32,954 bases of DNA from Deltaproteobacteria bacterium (lineage in GTDB: Bacteria > Myxococcota_A > Polyangia > GCA-2747355), in NCBI GenBank assembly GCA_019314525.1, contig JAFCZD010000018.1, positions 1-32,954 on the forward strand, written 5' to 3'. The notes beneath the pieces are model-generated. The model worked only from the letters and a program-made list of their open reading frames with translations, was not told where the DNA came from and searched no databases. Of this stretch, positions 1 to 7,568 are shown one piece after another; the first letter of the stretch is position 1; every line of letters begins with the position of its first letter. The position numbers and the translations under genes were made by a program.

Positions 1-1
1 A

Positions 2-361
2 CCCTACAGCAAGGCCCCGCCCAAGGCGGTGGCCCAAGATGCTGCCATGGAATCCGCCGTGATGAAGGTGGCCAAAGACGATTCCTGGGGCACGAAGATC
101 GACTTCCAGCGGGCACTCATCGCCATGGACTGGTCGGTGACCCGCGGAAAATATGGTTCGATCCGTGGGCGCAAGCGCTTCATCTGGGTTGGCGGCCCCG
201 CCAAAACACAAGAGAGAGCCGGTGATTGCTTCTACGTGCTCTTCTCCGCTTATCAAAGCCACATGGGCGGGGGCAGCTATGGCGCGACGCGCTACTCGTG
301 GGCCGCCAGCACACGCCCCAACAAGAGGAAGATCCGCTGCGAAGACGACTCTCAGGGATAG
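2..361 (+). CDS. C-terminal part of an unknown protein (5' end outside the window)
   Basis: The frame is open from the first bases of the window and ends at the TAG at 359-361, so this is most likely the 3' end of a longer gene. A GTG at 29 could serve as an internal start, but no ribosome binding site is convincing there. The visible ~119 residues are mixed alpha/beta in character, contain a Trp/Gly/Tyr-rich stretch (FIWVGGPAK, then YQSHMGGGSYG) and end in a basic tail. I do not recognise a family. The next gene starts 36 bases downstream on the same strand. Confidence 0.55.
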   Translation, partial: PYSKAPPKAVAQDAAMESAVMKVAKDDSWGTKIDFQRALIAMDWSVTRGKYGSIRGRKRFIWVGGPAKTQERAGDCFYVLFSAYQSHMGGGSYGATRYSWAASTRPNKRKIRCEDDSQG

Positions 362-397
362 ATAACCCACGCCGACCTCCTGCTCATAGGACTCACC

Positions 398-1726
398 ATG
401 CGCATTTCTTTGCAACATAACTCCTCTTATTTGATCATGCTCGTCGCGGCGGTCGCCTTCGTGGGCTGCGGGTCTGGGCTGAGCGAGGCGCCTGCCCTTG
501 ACAGTGCGTGGGCCACCGACGTCGGCACGGACTCGGCAGCAAACGACTCGCAGGGTCAACTCGACAGCCGCGGGACAGACGGCCCAGGGGTCGACGTGGC
601 AACAGAAGACTCACAGCCTCAACCCGAGAGCGGAACGCCAGACCTGGCGACAGACCTCACGCCAGACCTGGCGCCATCGGATGCTCCTCTGACGGGGTGT
701 GTGCGCTCGATGGTGAGCACACCTGAAACCATCGACTCCCAAGGCGACGTCGGAGAGAACACGTCCCTGCAGATCGACCCAGCGGGGAAGACGCATATCA
801 GCTACTACGACAACACCAACAGCAATCTAAAAGTGGCGACCAACGCCTCGGGGAGCTGGTCCACAGAGACCGTGCACGCTCAGGGGGCAGTGGGCCGCCA
901 TTCATCACTGGGCATCGATCCCGGGGGGAAGCTCCATGTGAGTTATTGGGATGAGACGCTGCGAAAGCTGCGCTATGCGACGAACGCCACAGGGGCATGG
1001 AGCACAGAGATCCTCGACACGACGAGCATTCATGGCATGCACAGCTCGTTGAAGGTCGGCGCAGCCGGGAAGGTGTATATCGCCTACACCGACAAGGAGT
1101 TGAAGCTGCTCAAATTTGCATCCAACGCCTCGGGGAGCTGGGAAATAGAGACGGTGGACGCGACGGCTAAGGTCGAGAGCAGCGTCTCATTGCAGCTCGA
1201 TAATGTGGGGAAGGCGCACCTGGCCTACACCGACTCTGCAATCTGGGTAGATGAGCTGATCTATGCAACGAACAAAGGAGGCAGCTGGGAAAAGGAGACC
1301 GTCTATGCCCAGGACTATGTCAGGGCCTGGTCCTCTCTCGCGATAGATGCTGCGGGAATGCGCCATATCAGCTTTCTCTCCGCCTCTAACGCGAACGCGA
1401 AACCTGTGCTGAGGTATGCGACGCCCCATGCCCTTGGAGGGTGGCTGAGCGAGCCAGTCACAGCGACCATCACCGCCGAGGCTTATGACACACACATCGT
1501 CGTCGACCCTAGCGGCTTCGTGCACATCCTCTACTACAAATACGTGGGCAGCATGAGATACGTCTCCAACGCTTCGGGCAGCTGGACGAGCCAGGTCCTC
1601 AGCTCGGCGGGGACTGTCGGGTTGGACGATACCTCCATGGTCATGGACACCACGGGTGACATCCACGTCGCCTATTACGACAAAACCAACGAGGACCTCA
1701 AGGTCATCGTCTTGTCGTGCCCCTGA
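398..1726 (+). CDS. Lipoprotein with seven beta-propeller-like repeats
   Basis: The 442-residue product has an N-terminal signal peptide with a lipobox-like FVGC around residue 24, predicting an outer-membrane or surface lipoprotein. An Asp/Thr/Pro-rich low-complexity linker (about residues 28-105) follows. The rest is seven repeats of roughly 45-50 residues. Each carries a pattern like SLxIDxxGKxHISYYD, then LKYATNASGSW and a TETV-like strand. Seven similar blades suggest a closed seven-bladed beta propeller; this is an inference from repeat number and length. The ligand or partner is unknown. A weak AGGA lies 7 bases before the ATG. Linkers of this kind are common on secreted Myxococcota proteins. 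Confidence 0.85.
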   Translation: MRISLQHNSSYLIMLVAAVAFVGCGSGLSEAPALDSAWATDVGTDSAANDSQGQLDSRGTDGPGVDVATEDSQPQPESGTPDLATDLTPDLAPSDAPLTGCVRSMVSTPETIDSQGDVGENTSLQIDPAGKTHISYYDNTNSNLKVATNASGSWSTETVHAQGAVGRHSSLGIDPGGKLHVSYWDETLRKLRYATNATGAWSTEILDTTSIHGMHSSLKVGAAGKVYIAYTDKELKLLKFASNASGSWEIETVDATAKVESSVSLQLDNVGKAHLAYTDSAIWVDELIYATNKGGSWEKETVYAQDYVRAWSSLAIDAAGMRHISFLSASNANAKPVLRYATPHALGGWLSEPVTATITAEAYDTHIVVDPSGFVHILYYKYVGSMRYVSNASGSWTSQVLSSAGTVGLDDTSMVMDTTGDIHVAYYDKTNEDLKVIVLSCP

Positions 1727-1789
1727 GCATTGATATTGAGTAAGCGCCAAGCTCCCACCTTGCCATCGTCTCTGGTAGGCTAGGGGTCG

Positions 1790-4138
1790 ATGACTGGGGA
1801 TGATGGACACGACCTGATCTTCCGCGGCAACGAGGTGGAACTCGACGAGGGTGACGAGGAGTTAGTCCTCGACGCGCCTGCTGAGCTACCTCCAGCCGTG
1901 GCGTCGCCTAAACCTGATGGGCCTCTCACTGGACCTCCCACTGAGCCTCCCACTGGGCCGTTTGCCGTTGTGGCACCGGAAACAGCGCCTGCACCACCTG
2001 CTGCTGAACCCGTTCGACCGCGCGCTGTGCCTCCCGCTGAGGATGAGGCTGAGCCCCCATCCACCGGTGAGGCGTGGCTGGACAGCGGCCGCCACGCCAA
2101 TGTGCAGATCGCGGAAGACAGCCCCCTCATGGCCATCGACACGGGGCGCTATGAGGCGCCGCCCCTGCCACAGAGCACAGCGCCCATACCGCAGAATACG
2201 GCGCTCTATGCGGCGATATCGCCGCTTATCTCTGGATACCAGGAGAACTTGCCGCCTCTCGAAAAAGCCCCCCTCGCACCCAATGAGGTGAAAACTCAGC
2301 CGGAGGTCTTGCTCCCTCCATCACCGCAGAGATCCCATTCAGCGGAGTGGGCGGAGGTCACGCCCCCACCTCATGAAGATGCGCTGGATCTCGCGCTCGA
2401 TCTGGACGCCGGTGACGCTTCCGTTGCAGGCGACGTTGATGCAGGCACGCTCTACGAGGGGCCCGCCATCGACGCGTCCGCCCTTGGTGGCGAGCAAAGC
2501 CCCGCTCGGGTGACAGCCGTCCAGGGAGTCTTCTCTGCGCTGGACAAGGCCATCCGCATCTTCAACCTCTACGAGGGGCGCTCGGAGAGCTGCACGCAAG
2601 CGCTGTCCAACGCGCATCGTCAACTCAAGGAGGTCCTGGTGAGCTTCGGCGAGTTCTCCGTGCGCATCAGCCCCTACGAATTTCTGCTGGAGCAAGAGGC
2701 GGTCTACACCAGCGACGAAGAGCGCCTGGGCATGACCTATCGCCTCTTTCGTGATGGCGTGAGAGAGCTGCACTTCAAACGCGGCGCCACGGTGGAGGAA
2801 CTTGGCGAGTTCTTGGAGGTCTTGCGCATCCCCGCCAGGGTCCAGACCGAAGATGACTCCGTGACGATGCTCTGGCAAAAAAACCTGCAGGGCATCGGCT
2901 ACCGCGCTGTGGACGTGCTCGTGGAAGGCTTCGTCGACGCCGATGACTCCGGCGAGCAAGGAGATTTCGCGGCGCTGCTGGCCATCGCTCTCGCTGAACC
3001 CTCCCAACCTACTTCATCGACTTCGCCGCACCAGGACGTCCCCCTGGCCCTCGCCCCAGAGGCGTTAGCCACCATGGTGTTGCATGGCGACATTTCAGAG
3101 CGCCTCGACGAGCCCTCTGACGAAGTGACCATGGCCGAGGACATCTGGCGACGCGCGATCTGGCTCGCCTCCAAGATGACAGCGTTGCCCGACGGGCAGC
3201 AATCGGTGGTCAAGCTGCTAGCCCAGCTCGTCGATCAGTTGATTGATCAGGAGCGCTGGTCGCTCTTGGCGGGCGTATCCGAGGACCTGGCGCAGATCGC
3301 TCATGAGGGCGGCGAGGAAGGCCAGGGGCTGGTGCGCGCAGCCGTGGACGCCGTATGCGGAGGCAAAGGCCTGCGCCGCCTCGCTCCCCTGCTCTCGGTG
3401 GACGAGACCTTCGACCTCTCCCAGCTTGAGGTCTTTTTTCGCCTGCTCCCCCCCGAGGTGAACCGCGAGCTCGTTGGACTGCTTCGCCACGCAGCCTCGA
3501 GCCCTGGGCGGCGAGCGCTGGTGAAGTTGCTGCAAGCCCGCGGCGCAGACCTCACGCCCTTCTTCGTGCAACAGCTCTCCTCGGCAGAGACGGCCGTAGT
3601 ACTCGGGGCGATGCGCGCGCTCTCGGCGAGCGAGGCTCCAGGTGCGCTAGCTGCCCTACGCAGAGCCATCGGTCATGAGGACTGGCGCGTAAACGTCACC
3701 GCCATTGAAGGATTGAAAGGGCGCTTATCTGGGGCCCAGCCCGCGTTGGTCAAGCTCCTCGAACGAGACGTGCCCAAGCTCCGCTTGCATGTGCTCGCAG
3801 CACTGGAGACCTGCAACTGCATCGGACCGGCAGACGCTGCGCTCTGCCAGATCGTCGCCAGCGGCGCGAAGGATTGGCCCACAGAGCAGCGCAAGCGCCT
3901 GCATAAACTCGCCGTGTCTTGGGGGGGCGGGGAGTGTCGCGACTACGCTATCAACGCCTTGAGCGCGGGGAATCCGTTACGCCGTAAGCGTGTAGAGCAG
4001 CGTCGAGAAGAGATCTTCGAGGCGGTGCAACGTGTGGGCGGAGCAACCGCCCAGAGTATTTTCCAGGCCTGCTTGAACAAACGCCTCAGCGACGGCGTTC
4101 GTCAGGCCATAGAGCGCGCGTTGGAGCGGGTGGAATGA
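1790..4138 (+). CDS. HEAT-repeat protein with a Pro-rich N-terminus
   Basis: The 782-residue cytoplasmic protein has three parts. Residues ~1-240 are acidic and proline-rich, with repeated PPTEPPTGP-like units, and are probably disordered. Residues ~242-345 form a helical domain (ALDKAIRIFNLY through ELGEFLEVL) that resembles the N-terminal domain of the next gene. Residues ~430-782 are alpha-helical HEAT-like repeats, for example GALAALRRAIGHEDWRVNVTAIEGL. No catalytic motif is visible, so a scaffold or interaction role is likely. The stop codon overlaps the next start (ATGA at 4135-4138), indicating translational coupling with the HD-GYP-like gene. No strong Shine-Dalgarno precedes the ATG at 1790. 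Confidence 0.85.
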   Translation: MTGDDGHDLIFRGNEVELDEGDEELVLDAPAELPPAVASPKPDGPLTGPPTEPPTGPFAVVAPETAPAPPAAEPVRPRAVPPAEDEAEPPSTGEAWLDSGRHANVQIAEDSPLMAIDTGRYEAPPLPQSTAPIPQNTALYAAISPLISGYQENLPPLEKAPLAPNEVKTQPEVLLPPSPQRSHSAEWAEVTPPPHEDALDLALDLDAGDASVAGDVDAGTLYEGPAIDASALGGEQSPARVTAVQGVFSALDKAIRIFNLYEGRSESCTQALSNAHRQLKEVLVSFGEFSVRISPYEFLLEQEAVYTSDEERLGMTYRLFRDGVRELHFKRGATVEELGEFLEVLRIPARVQTEDDSVTMLWQKNLQGIGYRAVDVLVEGFVDADDSGEQGDFAALLAIALAEPSQPTSSTSPHQDVPLALAPEALATMVLHGDISERLDEPSDEVTMAEDIWRRAIWLASKMTALPDGQQSVVKLLAQLVDQLIDQERWSLLAGVSEDLAQIAHEGGEEGQGLVRAAVDAVCGGKGLRRLAPLLSVDETFDLSQLEVFFRLLPPEVNRELVGLLRHAASSPGRRALVKLLQARGADLTPFFVQQLSSAETAVVLGAMRALSASEAPGALAALRRAIGHEDWRVNVTAIEGLKGRLSGAQPALVKLLERDVPKLRLHVLAALETCNCIGPADAALCQIVASGAKDWPTEQRKRLHKLAVSWGGGECRDYAINALSAGNPLRRKRVEQRREEIFEAVQRVGGATAQSIFQACLNKRLSDGVRQAIERALERVE

Positions 4139-5616
4139 GTAACCACAAGCATACGCCCACAGAAGCCGGCCCAGAAGCTGGCCCAAACGCCAGCCCAGGG
4201 CTCGAGGAACCCAGCGACGCCGTCGAACAGGCAGAGGCCGCTCGTGTGATCGTGAAGCTCAACGCCCTGGAGCAAGCGGCGCGGATTTACGACATGGGCA
4301 ACGACGTCGTGAGGGCAGCCTTGGAGGAGATCCTCAGCGGGGCCTGCACGTTCGCAGAAGCCACCTCCGAGCCCCTCGAGCTCTCGCTCTTCGGCTACAG
4401 CTTCTTCGCCAACCGGCGTCTGCTGCGCATGGACTACGCCACCTATGGCAAGGCCGAGCAACTCAAGTGCGCGTGGGACCGCGTGGGCATGGATGGGCTG
4501 GTTTTGCCTCCCACCACAACGCTGGACGAGCTGCGGGAGTTCGTTCGACATTGGGTCGTGGCCCTAAGCGAGCCCGAGCAGGCGCCAGGTTTTCTGGCCC
4601 ACGACCATGGAGGCATCAACGTGCGCCGCAGCCGTGTGGGGCGCGACCTCGGGGGCAAGCTCAAGCTCGAAGAGTACCTCGTGCGCGCCTACTGTGCGCT
4701 CTTGGCCTTGGTGCGACAGATGGTCACAGCGTTTGGCCAGGGCAGCATGAGCCCTACCCTACGCATCAAGCGCTTGGTGCAGGTGCTGGTGGATCACCTC
4801 GAAGGCTATCGAGGGCTGCTGCTGGCGCTCGTGCTCAAACCCGAGCTTCGCGGCGATCTGGCGTCGCACCTGTTGAGCACCGCGGTCTTCGCGCTCTTAC
4901 TCGGCCGTGGACTGGGCTTCGAGCGCAACCAGCTCGTTGGCCTCGGCGTGGCCGCGCTAATGCATGACCTACCCAAAGCAGGCCTGGGAAACGCGACGCT
5001 CAACAGCATGGAGCAACCCGCCGAGCTATCAAGTGACGCCCGATCCCGCCTCGCGCTGCACTGGGTCTCGCGCCTCCAAAAGCTGCTGCTGGCCGCGCCC
5101 GTGAGCAAAGATCTGCTCGCGCGCGCCGTGGTGCTCTATGAGTCACAGCTGGAGTTTTCGGCGGCGGACCTCTACGGCGAGAAGCAACGCTCGCTCTCGC
5201 TCTACTCGCGCATCATCCGGCTAGCGGATCGCCTCGATACCCTGACCCTGCACCGACAAGGACGCGGGACGCACCCCCATCACCACGCCCTCGCCGCCAT
5301 GTCACAACAGACAAAGTCGAACACCCTGCCCCAAGGGGCTGATCTCGTCGCCGTGGTGGGGATCTTTCCGGAGGGCAGCGTCGTACGCCTGAACAATGGA
5401 GAGATCGCCGTGGTGCTCGAGCAAAGCCCAAGCGGGGAGATGGCGGGGCCCATCGTGATGATCGTTTTGGGGAGGAACGGCGAAGTGGATGTGAACGGGC
5501 CCCAAGTGGACCTCTCCCTTCAGACCGACAACGGCATCGCCAGCGTGCTGCCCCTCGAGGGCCTTGGCTTCAACGCCCTGAGGTGTTTTGGGTTGCCCGC
5601 TGCAGCCAGCGAGTAG
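4135..5616 (+). CDS. Degenerate HD-GYP-type protein
   Basis: This 493-residue protein has an N-terminal helical domain (~residues 34-140) related to the middle of the preceding HEAT protein. An HD-superfamily region follows (~residues 235-400). An HD pair is present at residues 277-278 in ALMHDLPKAGLG, with the following Lys and Gly also kept as in HD-GYP enzymes. However, the HHExxDGxGYP segment is replaced by LYESQLEFSAADLY, so the metal site is incomplete and cyclic-di-GMP hydrolysis is doubtful. The C-terminal ~90 residues are a beta-rich region similar to the tails of many HD-GYP proteins (GSVVRLNNGEIAVV). It is translationally coupled to the upstream gene. Likely a regulatory binding protein rather than an active phosphodiesterase (inference). 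Confidence 0.8.
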   Translation: MSNHKHTPTEAGPEAGPNASPGLEEPSDAVEQAEAARVIVKLNALEQAARIYDMGNDVVRAALEEILSGACTFAEATSEPLELSLFGYSFFANRRLLRMDYATYGKAEQLKCAWDRVGMDGLVLPPTTTLDELREFVRHWVVALSEPEQAPGFLAHDHGGINVRRSRVGRDLGGKLKLEEYLVRAYCALLALVRQMVTAFGQGSMSPTLRIKRLVQVLVDHLEGYRGLLLALVLKPELRGDLASHLLSTAVFALLLGRGLGFERNQLVGLGVAALMHDLPKAGLGNATLNSMEQPAELSSDARSRLALHWVSRLQKLLLAAPVSKDLLARAVVLYESQLEFSAADLYGEKQRSLSLYSRIIRLADRLDTLTLHRQGRGTHPHHHALAAMSQQTKSNTLPQGADLVAVVGIFPEGSVVRLNNGEIAVVLEQSPSGEMAGPIVMIVLGRNGEVDVNGPQVDLSLQTDNGIASVLPLEGLGFNALRCFGLPAAASE

Positions 5617-5626
5617 AGGAGTGGTC

Positions 5627-5835
5627 ATGGCAGATATGTGCCAAGCCTCGACGATGAAGGCTGGGCACACGTTCTTTGCGAACTCGAGTCGGGAAACTAC
5701 GCGGTGGTGACTGATCTCGACGGCGCCTGGAGCGGCCACATCGAAGGATCACGAGACGATGCCCTGGCAGTGCTGCCCGATAGAGCACAGCATTCGCGTT
5801 CGCGCGCACCGAAAAGATCGGCTACCTTGCACGCC
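5627..5835 (+). pseudogene. Possible small gene disrupted just after its start
   Basis: An ATG at 5627 sits 5 bases after an AGGAG (5617-5621), but its frame closes after 27 codons. The neighbouring frame, open from 5638 (GTG), gives a plausible protein with segments GWAHVLCELESGNYAVV and TDLDGAWSGHIEG, which read like real coding sequence. Joining MAD from the first frame to YVPSLDDEGW in the second would need one missing base near 5635. No stop separates this frame from the next gene at 5836. The product is not recognised. Either a sequencing error or decay would explain the pattern. Confidence that something coding existed here is moderate; the exact limits are unsure. Confidence 0.4.
5823..5828 (+). 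promoter_or_regulatory. Weak -10-like hexamer before the start at 5836
   Basis: TACCTT lies 7 bases upstream of the ATG at 5836, and no Shine-Dalgarno is seen. The placement matches the stronger examples at 6527, 7556 and 27968, but the hexamer itself is only 3 of 6 to the sigma-70 consensus and no -35 is evident. Confidence 0.2.
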
Positions 5836-6506
5836 ATGTCTCATACCGTGCAACGACTCACGCAGCTGGTTGAAGAGCTTCAAACAAAGGCTGATGTTCA
5901 AGCGCTCCTGGGTGGACCTCGCCGCGGCGCTGCACGCGGTGCGCGAGCGTGGGGGCTTCCAGAGCTGGGGCTATGACGATCTGCCATCCTATTGCGCAGC
6001 AGAGCTTGGCCTCCGTGGCGCCACGGTGGACAAGCTGCTCGTCTCCTTCGCCATGCTAAACAAGCACGCCCCCCAACGCCTCGAGGGCAGCGATGAGGGG
6101 GAAATCCCAAGCTACCAAGCGTTGGATTACCTTGCAAGCGTTGGATTACCTTGCGCGGGCCACCAGCGAACCACGCGCTGACGGCTCCATGCCGCGCAAC
6201 GCCCCGAGTGAACCGCCCAACGAAGAGGTGCTCTCGGATCTGCATGATGCCGTCTTCGAGCAGGGGCAATCAGCCCAACAACTGCGACGCAACTTCGATC
6301 CCATCGTTCGCCCCCGCTCCCCCGACGAACAGCAACTCTTGGCTCTGCGCCGGGCCTACTCCACCGCGCAGCGTCTGCTGGAGCAGCTCAGCGAGGTCGA
6401 CGGCATCGCCGAGGAACAACTGGAGACACTCCAGGCCGTCGTTGAGGATCTGCGCGCTCAGATCGAAACCCTCGTGAGTGAGCTGCGAAAGGCGGAGGCA
6501 GCCTAA
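5836..6506 (+). pseudogene. Conserved-looking ~220-residue protein broken by two frameshifts
   Basis: Three consecutive frames together spell one plausible protein. The first starts at ATG 5836 with MSHTVQRLTQLVEELQTK and runs into out-of-frame sequence near 5905. The second continues as SWVDLAAALHAVRERGGF then GYDDLPSYCAAELGLRGAT and runs to about 6135. The third resumes as LQALDYLARATSEPRADG and runs to the TAA at 6504-6506 through a coiled-coil-like C-terminus (LETLQAVVEDLRAQIETL). The first break behaves like one extra base around 5903-5910. The second is caused by a perfect 19-bp tandem duplication at 6117-6154. Both are +1, so they do not cancel. Alternatives are an assembly error, or two shorter genes (an ATG at 5894 opens the second frame). 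No family name is claimed. Confidence 0.6.
6117..6154 (+). repeat. Perfect 19-bp tandem duplication
   Basis: The unit AAGCGTTGGATTACCTTGC occurs twice back to back (6117-6135 and 6136-6154). Because 19 is not a multiple of three, the second copy shifts the frame of the surrounding gene. Deleting one copy restores the continuous reading IPSYQALDYLARATSEP. Confidence 0.95.
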
Positions 6507-6526
6507 CGAAACGCCCCCAAACCGGC

Positions 6527-6532
6527 TATCAT
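6527..6532 (+). promoter_or_regulatory. -10-like hexamer placed for a leaderless transcript
   Basis: TATCAT (5 of 6 to the sigma-70 -10 consensus) lies exactly 6 bases before the ATG at 6539, which begins a signal-peptide-like sequence. No Shine-Dalgarno is present. No clear -35 was found at 17 bp. Confidence 0.4.
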
Positions 6533-6591
6533 AAGATCATGCGGGCTACTTCGACCCTCCAATATTTGCTGCTGGTGCTTCTGGCGTTCAC

Positions 6592-7524
6592 GTGGATGAA
6601 CACATTGACGCGTCTCTTACCCCCATTCGTCTGGATCATGGCGCCATAGAGACCGCCTCGGATGCGCCAGTGGATCAATCGCCTCGAGGCGACCTCCAAG
6701 GTGACCTGCCTTTGGCTGACATTCCCGCTCTTGGCGCCGACATCACCTTGGATCTCCCACTATGTGAGGAGACCCTCTGCGATGATGAGTGCGTGGACCT
6801 GAACAACTCCCCCGACCACTGCGGTTATTGCCATTGGACATGTGCTGCGCATGAGCGTTGCTCAGCGGGCGTCTGCTGTCTTGTGAATGAGACCGCCTGT
6901 GATGGCGTCTGTCGCGATCTTCAGGCCGACTCCGCGCATTGCGGTGATTGCGATATGACCTGCTTCCAGGGTCAGGTCTGCACCGCGGGCCTTTGCTGTA
7001 ATCTTGGGCAAGACAACTGCAATGATGAGTGTGTGGATACCACCACGGACCTGCGTCATTGTGGAGAGTGCGATCAAGCCTGCGCCAAGGGAGAGTTCTG
7101 TGGCCCCACAGGCTGCTTGGCTACAGGCTGCAAGGGCACCAACGCCGAGCAGATTTTCTCTGATGACATGCGTGGTTGCGCTGGCAGAGTGAGCTACGCC
7201 AATCGCGCTGCTCTGTGCGCCAAAGGCTTTGGACCTTGCGCAGCGAAAGAGTGGGTGGACAAACGCGACGGGCAAGCTCCAAATTATAACTACTGGACCA
7301 ACGCCGATCTTCGGTGGACGGGCTATAGCTCCAACAACTGCGCCGCCGTGTTCTATGGTGGGAGCAGCTGCGGAGAGGACCCCATGCGCGTCTGCGCGTC
7401 TAACATTGACCTACTGGGAAATCGCTGCAACTGGACAGGCTGCGGCTTCTTGGACAGATATCCCCAAGAGTATTTCGGTGGCTGCCTAGGCAACAAAACC
7501 GCGGGCACGCTTTGTTGTAGGTAG
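6592..7524 (+). CDS. Stig1-type cysteine-rich secreted protein; signal peptide out of frame
   Basis: From the GTG at 6592 this frame gives 310 residues: an Asp-rich linker, then three ~40-residue cysteine repeats of the form CxDxCVDLxxxxxHCGxCxxxCxxGxxCxxGxCC. That pattern matches the Stig1-like repeats common in Myxococcota exported proteins. A further Cys-rich C-terminal domain of about 130 residues follows (SDDMRGCAGRVSYANRAALC, ending GTLCCR), which I do not recognise. Disulfide-rich content implies export, yet this start lacks a signal peptide. A good one (MRATSTLQYLLLVLLAFTW) begins at ATG 6539 in another frame, right after a -10-like box. A one-base loss near 6590 would join them. Either the sequence has an error or the gene is no longer exported. 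Confidence 0.75.
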   Translation: MDEHIDASLTPIRLDHGAIETASDAPVDQSPRGDLQGDLPLADIPALGADITLDLPLCEETLCDDECVDLNNSPDHCGYCHWTCAAHERCSAGVCCLVNETACDGVCRDLQADSAHCGDCDMTCFQGQVCTAGLCCNLGQDNCNDECVDTTTDLRHCGECDQACAKGEFCGPTGCLATGCKGTNAEQIFSDDMRGCAGRVSYANRAALCAKGFGPCAAKEWVDKRDGQAPNYNYWTNADLRWTGYSSNNCAAVFYGGSSCGEDPMRVCASNIDLLGNRCNWTGCGFLDRYPQEYFGGCLGNKTAGTLCCR

Positions 7525-7555
7525 CTGCCCCGGTGCACTTGGGTTGTGTTCACGC

Positions 7556-7561
7556 TACAAT
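7556..7561 (+). promoter_or_regulatory. -10-like hexamer placed for a leaderless transcript
   Basis: TACAAT (5 of 6 to consensus) ends 7 bases before the ATG at 7569, and the intervening CCCTCCC cannot act as a Shine-Dalgarno. This supports 7569 as the start and transcription initiating at or next to the start codon. Confidence 0.45.
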
Positions 7562-7568
7562 CCCTCCC

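Noticed and set aside
1187-1810. 207-residue open frame on the minus strand
   Set aside because: Antisense to the seven-repeat lipoprotein gene, which has a clear signal peptide and repeats.
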